Below, one piece after another: positions 16,967 through 28,983 of a stretch of DNA of 64,000 nucleotides; positions within the stretch are counted from its first letter, which is position 1; every line of letters starts with the position of its first letter. The notes beneath the pieces were generated by a model. The model made no database searches. It was not told where the DNA came from and saw nothing but the letters and a program-made list of their open reading frames with translations. Made by a program: the position numbers and the translations under genes. Location: NCBI RefSeq assembly GCF_000009945.1, contig NC_007899.1, positions 124,001 through 188,000 of the forward strand, in the 5' to 3' direction. Source of the DNA: Chlamydia felis Fe/C-56. GTDB lineage: Bacteria; Chlamydiota; Chlamydiia; Chlamydiales; Chlamydiaceae.

Positions 16967-17026
16967 CACGAGCTAATTTTCCCGTGATCTTCCAAAGAAC
17001 ACTGTTAGCAATAAAGAGAGAGACAA

Positions 17027-18403
17027 ATGTTACATTTTCTAGAACAACTAAATAATTTCTGCATTTCCTTCTGCGTATTCCCCATGATTTTATTTCTTGG
17101 TGGGCTATTAACATGGAAATTACGAGGTCTACAATTTACAGGGTTAAAGCTCGGCTTTGATCTCATGTTAAAAAATAAGCAGGAGAGTTCATCTACTGTA
17201 GAGGGTAAGGTATCTCGTTATGAAGCCGTGGCCGGTATACTTGCTGGGAACTTTGGTACGGGGAATATTGCGGGGATGGCTATTGCTATCGCTTGCGGGG
17301 GCCCGGGAGCTCTGGTCTGGATCTGGTTAGCCGCTCTTTTAGGTGCCGTAGTCCAATACTCCGGATCTTTTTTAGGAATCAAATATCGAAGACTTCGTGG
17401 AGAGTCCGGGGAGTTTATCGGGGGGCCCACAGCTTGCCTAGCTTACGGTATGGGAAGTAAATTTCTGGCCGGACTGTTCTGCATATTCACGATTATCACT
17501 GCTTTTTCTGCAGGAAATTTCGCGCAAATTAATTGCATAGTTCCTCTGTGCGCGGAAAGCATTTCCTTAAAGTTTATTATAGGACTCTTTCTTGCGTTAA
17601 CAATTGTTCCCGTACTCATTGGTGGAAATCACCGCATTCTTAGATTTTCAGCTCGTGTAATTCCTTTTATTGCTGGCTTCTACGCTCTCTCTTGTCTTAT
17701 TATTCTCGCTCAACACAGCTCTATGATCCTTCCGGCATTGAAACTTATCGTCACCTCTGCTTTGGGAATCAAGGCTACGGTTGCCGGTTTGGGAGGCTAT
17801 ACAGTAACTCAGGTGATCTCAACAGGAATGAGCCGAGCTATTATGGCAACAGATTGCGGTAGCGGTATGGTGTCAATTTTACAATCCGATTCTCGAAGTA
17901 AGAATCCTGTGATTGATGGGTTGGTTACCCTCTTACCTCCTGTAGTTGTTGTTATGGTATGCTCGATTACTATGCTTGTTCTTATTGTTTCGGGAGCTTA
18001 TGTTTCAGGACAAGAAGGAACACTTATGGTGTTGCATGCTTTTAGATCAAGTCTGGGCTCCCTCGGAGGATTGGTTGTTATCCTAGCAATGGCTTTATTT
18101 GGTTATACAACAGTTTTGACCTGGTTTGCTTGCGCAGAAAAAAGTTTGGAATATATGATCCCAGGGAAACGGGCTAACTCTTTGTTGAAGATTCTTTTCG
18201 TTGCCGTTATCCCTCTTGGAGGCATAGTAGACATGCGATGGATCTGGAGCCTTTCCGACACGGGGTTTGCGGGTATGGTGATTCTAAATTCTATAGCTTT
18301 GGTAGCTTTGTTTAAGGATGTGTTATCAACAAATCGAGAAGTTGCCTTACTTAAGCTGAAAGAAGATGCTAAATCCAATGTTTTGCAAAATCTAGATATC
18401 TAA
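17027..18403 (+). CDS. Sodium:alanine/glycine symporter (AGCS family)
   Basis: A 458-residue inner-membrane protein with about ten hydrophobic segments. The AGCS signature is seen in GNFGTGNIAGMAIAIACGGP (about 76-95) followed by GALVWIWLAALLGAVVQYS. Members import alanine or glycine with Na+, and chlamydial copies are usually annotated dagA-like. The ATG at 17027 is preceded by a purine-rich GAGAGACAA. Na+ coupling would match the Na+-NQR subunit encoded elsewhere in this window. It is followed by the PEBP-family gene 13 bases later, so they probably share a transcript. The exact amino acid substrate is not readable. Confidence 0.9.
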   Translation: MLHFLEQLNNFCISFCVFPMILFLGGLLTWKLRGLQFTGLKLGFDLMLKNKQESSSTVEGKVSRYEAVAGILAGNFGTGNIAGMAIAIACGGPGALVWIWLAALLGAVVQYSGSFLGIKYRRLRGESGEFIGGPTACLAYGMGSKFLAGLFCIFTIITAFSAGNFAQINCIVPLCAESISLKFIIGLFLALTIVPVLIGGNHRILRFSARVIPFIAGFYALSCLIILAQHSSMILPALKLIVTSALGIKATVAGLGGYTVTQVISTGMSRAIMATDCGSGMVSILQSDSRSKNPVIDGLVTLLPPVVVVMVCSITMLVLIVSGAYVSGQEGTLMVLHAFRSSLGSLGGLVVILAMALFGYTTVLTWFACAEKSLEYMIPGKRANSLLKILFVAVIPLGGIVDMRWIWSLSDTGFAGMVILNSIALVALFKDVLSTNREVALLKLKEDAKSNVLQNLDI

Positions 18404-18416
18404 ACGGAGACGAGTT

Positions 18417-18869
18417 ATGCAATTACTTTCACCAGCATTTGATTACGGAAAACCGATCCCTAAAAAATATACATGTCAAGGAATTAATATTTCTCCACCC
18501 TTAATATTCAAAGATGTTCCCGCGGAAGCAAAAAGCTTAGCTTTGATCGTTGAAGATCCCGATGTGCCAAAAAATTTACGAGAAGATGGTCTGTGGATTC
18601 ACTGGGTGGTATATAATCTCTCTCCAGCCATAACCGAGCTTGTAGAAGGCGCGAGTATTTTTGCTGTTCAAGGATTAAATACTTCAGGGAAAGGTTGCTA
18701 TGAAGGGCCATGCCCACCAGATAGACAACATCGATATTTCTTCTATTGCTATGCTCTAGATACTATCTTGCCGTCAGAAGAAAATGTAACAAGAGATCAG
18801 CTTCTCGAAGTGATGGAAGGTCATACAATAGATAATGCAGAGCTAATGGGAACATACGAGAAAGACTAG
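18417..18869 (+). CDS. ybcL: YbhB/YbcL-type PEBP-family protein
   Basis: A 150-residue protein of the phosphatidylethanolamine-binding/Raf-kinase-inhibitor fold. Conserved ligand-pocket motifs are EDPDVP, the HWVVYNL strand and YEGPCPPDRQHRYFFYCYALD, the bacterial version of GPxPPxxxHxYxF. No signal peptide is visible, so the protein should be cytoplasmic. The cellular role of bacterial members is unsettled. It lies 13 bases after the symporter gene and ends four bases from the convergent SET-domain gene, with no terminator between. Confidence 0.9.
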   Translation: MQLLSPAFDYGKPIPKKYTCQGINISPPLIFKDVPAEAKSLALIVEDPDVPKNLREDGLWIHWVVYNLSPAITELVEGASIFAVQGLNTSGKGCYEGPCPPDRQHRYFFYCYALDTILPSEENVTRDQLLEVMEGHTIDNAELMGTYEKD

Positions 18870-18873
18870 ATTC

Positions 18874-19533
18874 CTAATCTTCTTCAGGAATAAATTCTTC
18901 TCGTTTTTTCCTATGCTTCCAATATAGCGGGCCGTAGTGATAACACAATTCCTCGCCCGCTTCAATTTTTTGAATCGTTCGAATAATCACGTGAAATAAT
19001 CCATTTTGGAAGACGCCTATAGCCTCTACATTCGGCTTGTCGCTATGATTAATAAAGCGAGTAAAATTTCCCTGAAAGCCACTGTCAATAGTAAAATAAC
19101 GCCATAGCCATAAAGATAACGGATATCGAAAACAATAATCATTTTCATCCATCCAAATAGCCTGGCGACGACGCAGTATTCCTGTATACTCGCCAATATA
19201 TGTCCAGGCGGGAATGCTTTCTCTGGCAAAGACCCCATAGCCAATATAAGAATTGATCCAGCATACTGCTACAGGCGGCATAGGGGGAGTGACCAAATCT
19301 TGCTTATGAAGTTCTCCAAGCCATTTTGCTAGAGGAGATATAAAACGCTTTTTTTGGGCTTTCTGACATAGCCGACGCACCCTCTCTTCTATCTTCCAAT
19401 CCGAAAAAGTAAGAAAAGGAAGAAATTTGAAATTGAGTAACTGTTCAGCCCTATCCATCCTGTAGGGGGTGCTCTCCTTCCAGTTCTGATCTAGAGAAAT
19501 ATGTAGAGTCTGCGGAGCACATTCTAATTTCAT
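18874..19533 (-). CDS. SET-domain protein methyltransferase (NUE-type)
   Basis: A 219-residue protein with a C-terminal SET domain (about 95-210). The first motif is GYGVFARESIPAWTYIGEYTG, the cofactor-binding NFTRFINHSDKPN is the NHS signature, and EELCYHYGPLYW supplies the catalytic tyrosine. It corresponds to the chlamydial SET protein studied in C. trachomatis as NUE, a type III effector reported to methylate host histones; a role on chlamydial Hc1/Hc2 has also been suggested. No Sec signal is seen, as expected for either. The start overlaps the yycJ stop (ATGA), so it is translated from the ftsK-yycJ transcript. Confidence 0.9.
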   Translation of the reverse strand: MKLECAPQTLHISLDQNWKESTPYRMDRAEQLLNFKFLPFLTFSDWKIEERVRRLCQKAQKKRFISPLAKWLGELHKQDLVTPPMPPVAVCWINSYIGYGVFARESIPAWTYIGEYTGILRRRQAIWMDENDYCFRYPLSLWLWRYFTIDSGFQGNFTRFINHSDKPNVEAIGVFQNGLFHVIIRTIQKIEAGEELCYHYGPLYWKHRKKREEFIPEED

Positions 19534-20318
19534 ACGCTTACTAAAGACTTAAAATAGATAGGATCAGATATGTCATGACTTTCTGCAATGATAGGAATAA
19601 CTGAGGTCAGGTTCTCTATTGCAGAAGATACTGTAGATAAAGCTAATTCAGGGGTGTTGGATTCGCTAGAGAGATGCGCAAGATAGATTTTCTTTATCTT
19701 GGGAGTAAGGATTTTTTGTAAGAGTTCTCCACATTCATGATTAGATATATGCCCCAGCTTGCTAAGAACTCGTTTTTTATAAATATCAGGACGAGATGAT
19801 TGTCGAACAAGCTCAGGATCATGATTTGCTTCTATAAGTAAATAGTCGCAATCGTAAAGTTCATGAGCAATCCATGAGGTTACCCAACCTAAATCAGAAC
19901 AAAAACCAAGCTTTTCACCGCGATAGTAGAAAATAAAACCTACAGGATCTACGGCATCATGAGGGAGATTAAACGTTTGGATTTTTAGATCGCAGAAAGA
20001 AAATATTGTTCCTGTAGAAAAGATCTTAAAAGTTGGATGAACATCTAATAACTGACATATGCTTCGCGCAGTCTCTAAGTTGCAAATAATCGGCGTATTG
20101 TATGCCTTTATAAAACTTTTAATCCCAGAAATATGGTCGGAATGCTCATGAGAAACAAAAATGGCGTGAATATCTTCAGGGTGTACGTTCATTGATAGAA
20201 GACCCTGAGTTACCTGTTGTTTGCTAATACCCAAATCTATCAGAATTTTACACGAGTCTGTTCCTAAATAGGCGCAGTTCCCTTTCGAACCTGAGGCTAG
20301 AGGGAAAAAACCTTTCAT
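19530..20318 (-). CDS. yycJ: YycJ/WalJ-type metallo-beta-lactamase-fold hydrolase
   Basis: A 262-residue MBL-fold protein. The HEHSDH metal motif is present, followed by the later metal ligands in the HISNHECGEL and YLAHLS segments. YycJ proteins are predicted nucleases (5' exonuclease activity in Gram-positive homologues); the substrate in Chlamydia is unknown. It starts four bases after ftsK and its stop overlaps the SET gene start, so ftsK-yycJ-SET is one transcription unit on the minus strand. Confidence 0.9.
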   Translation of the reverse strand: MKGFFPLASGSKGNCAYLGTDSCKILIDLGISKQQVTQGLLSMNVHPEDIHAIFVSHEHSDHISGIKSFIKAYNTPIICNLETARSICQLLDVHPTFKIFSTGTIFSFCDLKIQTFNLPHDAVDPVGFIFYYRGEKLGFCSDLGWVTSWIAHELYDCDYLLIEANHDPELVRQSSRPDIYKKRVLSKLGHISNHECGELLQKILTPKIKKIYLAHLSSESNTPELALSTVSSAIENLTSVIPIIAESHDISDPIYFKSLVSV

Positions 20319-20322
20319 AGGC

Positions 20323-22740
20323 TTATCCTTCTTGCGGAGGCATTTGTATTAAGATTTGACGAGGCTTCGCGCCCTCTGAAGGGCCCACGATTCTAGCTTC
20401 TTCAAGCTGATCTATCAAACTAGCAGCCCTAGCATAGCCAATCTTAAGTTTTCTTTGTAAGAAAGTCGTAGAGGCGTTTCCTGTTTGAAGCACTAGAGTC
20501 TTTGCCTGATTATACAAAGGATCTCTATCTGAAGAATCCTCGCTAGAAAAATCTTCATAGGTATCAAATGAAGGAATGACATATTTCGTGGGGAAGCGAG
20601 AACACAGGTCTTTTATGACTTTGTTAATGTCTTCATCGCAAATATAAGCTCCTTGAGCACGAACAGCTCCAAAAGATGAGGGAGAAACAACTAACATATC
20701 TCCATTCCCCATCAAATTTTCAGCCCCAGGTTCATCTATAATGATTTGACTATTCACTTTATTAGCGACTTTAAATGCTATGCGAGAAGGAAAGTTCGCT
20801 TTAATTAACCCAGTAATGACATCGCGCGAAGGTCTTTGCGTAGCTAAGATTAAATGAATACCCACTGCTCGTGCCATTTGCGCTAAGCGAATAATCGGCG
20901 TTTCTATATCTTGAGAAGAAGAGAGTAAAAGATCGGAAAGCTCGTCAATAATTCCAACAAGGAAAGGCATTTTTTCTGGTATTTCTTTATCAAAAGATGC
21001 CTCTATATCAACATTTCTCTTGCGAGAATTAAAAGCTTGAATGTTCCGGAGCCCCAGGAATCTTAGAATTTCGTAACGAAGTTCCATTTCTTTAACAAGC
21101 CAGACTAAAGCACTATGAGCGTCTCGTGATTCCGTAATCACCGGAGTTAACATGTGAGGAAGTTGAGAGTAACCAGTAAGTTCTACTTTCTTTGGATCAA
21201 CGATAACGAGTTTAATATCAGAAGGAAGCGTTGTCATAATAAGAGACATGACAATCGTGTTGATGCACACGGATTTCCCCGAGCCTGTCGTTCCTGCGAT
21301 AATTAAATGAGGCATTGTGGCCAAATCGGCCCAGAAATTATCTCCATTAGCTTTTTTCCCTAGTAAAAGAGGAACTTGTAACTTGTGACTTTGTTTTTGA
21401 TAATCTTCCAATAAATCACGGAAGTTTACAGGCTGAGGATAAGGATTGGGAATTTCAATACCTACGGCAGCTTTCCCTGGAATCGGAGCAATAATACGAA
21501 TGCTTGAAGCCTGTAAATTCAAAGCTATGTCATTTTCTAAAGCTTTAATTTTTTGAACCTTAACACCCGTGTGTGGCTGTACTTCAAACGCTGCAAGTGT
21601 GGGGCCGAAACAAATGTTTCCAATATCAGCCTCTATCCCAAAACTTTCTAAGGTTTGTTGTAACAGAACACCTTTTTTCTGTAGTTCTTCACGAAGAGAT
21701 TCTGGTTTTGCATTGTCGCTCTTACTTAATAGATGATACTGAGGCAACTCAGAATTCCCCTCTCCAAGTGTTGATAAATTCATAAGAGGAGACTGCTCAG
21801 GACGCTTTTTGGGAGGAGGTGTAGATAGAGGTAATACAGTAATTTTTGACCCTTTCTTTACCGGGTTTTCTGGTTTCGTAAACGAAGATAAAATACGCTT
21901 TTGAGGGTGTGGCGCTAGAAAAAGAGTCGCTCTTTCTGAAGAGTTTTGTTGGGTTATATGCACATCGTCAAACAAATCTCCCTTCTCTATAGGTAAAGAG
22001 ACGATGGGCGTCGGTAATTTTCTCGAATCATTCCTTGCTATGGGAGCAGAAGGGACTTTAATAGATGGTTTAGGAAGATAGTTCTGCTTGTTAGTTAATC
22101 TTTTTAATATGCTTTTGCAGATATGCCAGAAGGCTTGAAATTTGTTTTTGAGGAACCTTTGCAGGATTTTTTTTTTAATTAAGATGATACCGCCGCAAAG
22201 ATAAAAAACAGAAAAGAACAGTATGAAAGAAAAGATCAGGCCTGTGCCCACAGAACCAATCAAATGCTTTAAACAGAAAGATTGTCCTGAATAAAGAATA
22301 TAAAAAGGAATTCCTCCTAAATAAGAAACTGGAGGATTTATTCCTAAAATGAATTTAGGAAGACGCGAGTCTAAAATGTGCGGTAATGTTTGTGTTGGAG
22401 AAAACATCGATAGCAATATTGAAGAGCATATAGGAAGAGAGGCAAACGCTAATGCTTTACGATGTAAAATTTTTGTGGGAGTTTTCCTTACATTCAAAAA
22501 AGATAGCCATAAAAAATATGGGGGAATAAGAAAAGATGCTGCTCCGAAGCAATATAAAAGAAAGGAGCTTAAAGACCACCCTAATAAACCTATCCAGTTT
22601 TGTGTGCAGGGCTGAGTATTATGGAAACTCCATAAACTCAAACCAGAAAAACACGCCAAAAACAAATAGATGCTCGCCCTAACCGCATAAGGTATCGAAG
22701 GAAACAAAGCAGATTTAGATTTCTGTCGCTCTCTTACCAT
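20323..22740 (-). CDS. ftsK: FtsK/SpoIIIE DNA translocase
   Basis: A membrane-anchored, ATP-driven DNA pump that clears and resolves chromosomes at division. The N-terminal 200 residues hold four membrane segments, followed by a Pro/Lys-rich linker. The motor has Walker A GTTGSGKSVCIN, a LVGIIDELSDL Walker B and ILATQRPSRDVITGLIKANF. The last 65 residues form the winged-helix gamma domain (TTFLQRKLKIGYARAASLID), which reads KOPS-like sites. The frame extends to a TTG at 22752, but the ATG at 22738-22740 is preferred (805 residues). With no FtsZ in Chlamydia, FtsK acts early in the polarised division complex (literature). Confidence 0.95.
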   Translation of the reverse strand: MVRERQKSKSALFPSIPYAVRASIYLFLACFSGLSLWSFHNTQPCTQNWIGLLGWSLSSFLLYCFGAASFLIPPYFLWLSFLNVRKTPTKILHRKALAFASLPICSSILLSMFSPTQTLPHILDSRLPKFILGINPPVSYLGGIPFYILYSGQSFCLKHLIGSVGTGLIFSFILFFSVFYLCGGIILIKKKILQRFLKNKFQAFWHICKSILKRLTNKQNYLPKPSIKVPSAPIARNDSRKLPTPIVSLPIEKGDLFDDVHITQQNSSERATLFLAPHPQKRILSSFTKPENPVKKGSKITVLPLSTPPPKKRPEQSPLMNLSTLGEGNSELPQYHLLSKSDNAKPESLREELQKKGVLLQQTLESFGIEADIGNICFGPTLAAFEVQPHTGVKVQKIKALENDIALNLQASSIRIIAPIPGKAAVGIEIPNPYPQPVNFRDLLEDYQKQSHKLQVPLLLGKKANGDNFWADLATMPHLIIAGTTGSGKSVCINTIVMSLIMTTLPSDIKLVIVDPKKVELTGYSQLPHMLTPVITESRDAHSALVWLVKEMELRYEILRFLGLRNIQAFNSRKRNVDIEASFDKEIPEKMPFLVGIIDELSDLLLSSSQDIETPIIRLAQMARAVGIHLILATQRPSRDVITGLIKANFPSRIAFKVANKVNSQIIIDEPGAENLMGNGDMLVVSPSSFGAVRAQGAYICDEDINKVIKDLCSRFPTKYVIPSFDTYEDFSSEDSSDRDPLYNQAKTLVLQTGNASTTFLQRKLKIGYARAASLIDQLEEARIVGPSEGAKPRQILIQMPPQEG

Positions 22741-22839
22741 GAATAGACACAAGGTTTTTAGTAGAGTGAGAATTTATTCTAATAATTCTAATACTTGGTT
22801 ATAGCAAGAATCGCAAAAGAAACAAAGAAGATAAAGAAG

Positions 22840-22914
<75 letters not shown>

Positions 22915-22936
22915 ATCTGTGAAATCTTAAGAGAAA

Positions 22937-22965
22937 ATATTATCTCGATGATAATATTTATCCAA
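22937..22965 (-). promoter_or_regulatory. Likely sigma-70-type promoter of tRNA-His
   Basis: On the minus strand TTGGAT (22960-22965) is followed by 17 bases and TAATAT (22937-22942). The predicted start, about seven bases on, gives a short leader of roughly 15 bases before the mature tRNA. Spacing and both hexamers fit a housekeeping promoter. Confidence 0.55.
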
Positions 22966-23699
22966 GACAAAAAGCCCGTGATCTTAATAATTCAGTAGAT
23001 AGCGCTAATCAGGCTTATAGATCTGAGTGTTTCTCAAATATTTTCCACTAAAGATTCTGAATGTTTTTCATTAATTATAGATTACAAGACGGCCCTGTTT
23101 TTAAATTCTGTCCATTCACTCGCAGGCTTCAAGTATTCCGTGGAGTCCAAACTGAAGTTCATTAGGAAGGCAGTCTCGGAAAGTTTTAATCCTTATATAG
23201 AATAAGAGACACTATTCTGCATTCTTAAAATAGGAGTTTTTAAGGAGTAAAATAAATTTTTTTTTGCCTGGCAAGAGCTTTGGAGCGAATTTTAGGTTTA
23301 TTGGTAATGGGTAGAAGTTCAAAGGGTTAATATTGGAATTTAAAGCGAAGGCATTGGCATCCAAAAACAGAAAAAAGAAGAATTTTTCAAAAAAATTCAA
23401 AAGAGATTTTTCTGGCTCAGAGAGCATTGTGGGGCAGAAAATTAAAAATCGAAAAATCGTGAAATGAAAAAACTGCACCAAAATATGTTGCATAAATAAA
23501 TGCCGTTTGTATAAGATATTGATTTCTTCTTCGCTACGAAAAGCGAAAAGAGGAAAGAGCTCACACTTCGATGTGGGTGCGCAACGAGAGCTTGGCAAGG
23601 CCAATCTTCTCTTCTTAACAACGCAAATGAGATAGAATGCAAGCCAGTAAAAAATGCTTGTTCGGGTTTTTAAAATCCGTTAGTTTTTAAAATTTTATT
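22966..23699 (+). promoter_or_regulatory. rRNA operon upstream region and leader (no gene)
   Basis: A 730-base stretch without a credible gene. Minus-strand ORFs here (for example 23212-23604) have no ribosome binding site and low-complexity Phe/Leu composition. A plausible rRNA promoter is TTGCAT (23488-23493) with 18 bases to TAAGAT (23512-23517); TATAAG two bases earlier is an alternative -10. Downstream, TTCGCT/AGCGAA near 23527 can form a short hairpin, and the CTTCTTAACA near 23611 resembles a boxA antitermination element. The left arm of the 16S processing stem follows. The promoter call is weak; the absence of a gene is firm. Confidence 0.45.
23614..23660 (+). repeat. Left arm of the pre-16S processing stem
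   Basis: The stretch beginning CTTAACAACGCAAA and ending AAAAATGCTTG is the near-perfect reverse complement of 25296-25341 on the far side of 16S. The two arms would form a stem of about 45 base pairs enclosing pre-16S rRNA, the usual RNase III substrate. Confidence 0.85.
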
Positions 23700-25252
<1,553 letters not shown>

Positions 25253-25295
25253 AAGGATAAGGATAACCGTTTTAGGACGGTTTGACTAGGTTGGG

Positions 25296-25341
25296 CAAGC
25301 ATTTTTGAAAACTTGTATTCTATTTCTTTTGCGTTGTTAAG
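25296..25341 (+). repeat. Right arm of the pre-16S processing stem
   Basis: Begins CAAGCATTTTT and ends TTTGCGTTGTTAAG; pairs with 23614-23660. The outer 14 base pairs are perfect and the rest carries a few mismatches. Confidence 0.85.
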
Positions 25342-25417
25342 CGTGGGTTACAAAACATTCAGTTTACGATCAAGTATGTTATGTAAATAATATGGTAACA
25401 AGTAAATTCACATATAA

Positions 25418-25470
25418 TAATAGACGTTTAAGAATATATGTCTTTAGGTGAAGTTAACTTGCATGGATCA
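25418..25470 (+). repeat. Left arm of the pre-23S processing stem
   Basis: The stretch from TAATAGACGTTTAAGA through GTCTTTAG to AACTTGCATGGATC is largely complementary to 28464-28508 downstream of 23S. The closing stem just inside (ACCAAGT/ACTTGGT) continues into the mature 23S ends. Confidence 0.75.
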
Positions 25471-25480
25471 ATAATTTACA

Positions 25481-28419
<2,939 letters not shown>

Positions 28420-28463
28420 TTATCATATGAAAAGCTCAATAGGCTTTTTTGTTGAAATAAATC

Positions 28464-28508
28464 GATCAATGTAAGTTGATACTAAAGACTCTCTTAAGCG
28501 TCTATTAG
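28464..28508 (+). repeat. Right arm of the pre-23S processing stem
   Basis: Complementary to 25418-25470, with the TCTTAAGCGTCTATTA end matching TAATAGACGTTTAAGA. It lies in the 118-base spacer between 23S and 5S. Confidence 0.75.
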
Positions 28509-28537
28509 TATACGTGAATGTTACGTTACAAGAATTT

Positions 28538-28653
28538 GCTTGGTGATAATGGAAAAAGGGACACACCTGACCCCATTCCGAACTCAGAAGTTAAGCCTTT
28601 TATCGCCGATGGTACTATACACAAGAGTATGGGAGAGTAGGTCATTGCCAAGC
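28538..28653 (+). rRNA. 5S ribosomal RNA
   Basis: GCTTGGTGA at the 5' end pairs with TTGCCAAGC at the 3' end, and the interior has the conserved ACACCTGACCCCATTCCGAACTCAG and GGGAGAGTAGG-type elements of bacterial 5S. About 116 bases. Last gene of the rRNA operon. Confidence 0.95.
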
Positions 28654-28690
28654 TTTCAGTTATTTTGACTCGTAAACTGAGTTTTTATAA

Positions 28691-28719
28691 GGAGAATAGA
28701 AATATTCTCCTTTTTTTTT
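28691..28719 (+). terminator. First rRNA operon terminator
   Basis: GGAGAATA (28691-28698) and TATTCTCC (28703-28710) form a perfect eight-pair stem with a four-base loop, followed directly by nine T. A textbook rho-independent terminator 38 bases after 5S. Confidence 0.9.
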
Positions 28720-28743
28720 GTCTCTTGCTTTTTGTTGTTTTTT

Positions 28744-28797
28744 AAATACATCTTTTCACTTAGCAAAAAATTTTAGGTGCAAAGATGTATTTTTTTC
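28744..28797 (+). terminator. Second, larger terminator hairpin after the rRNA operon
   Basis: AAATACATCTTTTCACTT (28744-28761) pairs with AGGTGCAAAGATGTATTT (28775-28792): 12 perfect outer pairs, then one mismatch and one G-T pair, 13-base loop, followed by a T-run. With the hairpin at 28691 it makes a tandem barrier before the next gene. It could also be a cis-regulatory hairpin for that gene. Confidence 0.7.
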
Positions 28798-28983
28798 TCA
28801 AGTTGTTTAAAAGGAAAGGTATTAAAATCTTTTCTTTTTTCCGCATCCTTCATTAATGAGTTCCAACATCAATAATGTTCTAACCCTATTTTGCGGAGAT
28901 TTTATTGATTGTTGTTCAGATTTCATCGGGTGTTTTTAACTATTTACCCATGAGATAAACATGCAAGAACACCAGTTGATGTT

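Larger units (their letters stand above)
25253..25480 (+). other. 16S-23S internal transcribed spacer, no tRNA
   Basis: A 228-base spacer. It has no tRNA-Ile or tRNA-Ala, unlike many bacteria. It holds the right arm of the 16S stem (25296-25341) and the left arm of the 23S stem (25418-25470), with an AT-rich stretch between. Confidence 0.9.

Noticed and set aside
23212-23642. Overlapping minus-strand ORFs of 130 and 66 codons upstream of 16S
   Set aside because: No ribosome binding site, low-complexity Phe/Lys composition, and position in the rRNA promoter/leader with the processing stem.
25253-25480. Search for tRNA-Ile/tRNA-Ala in the 16S-23S spacer
   Set aside because: No cloverleaf or T-arm motif was found.
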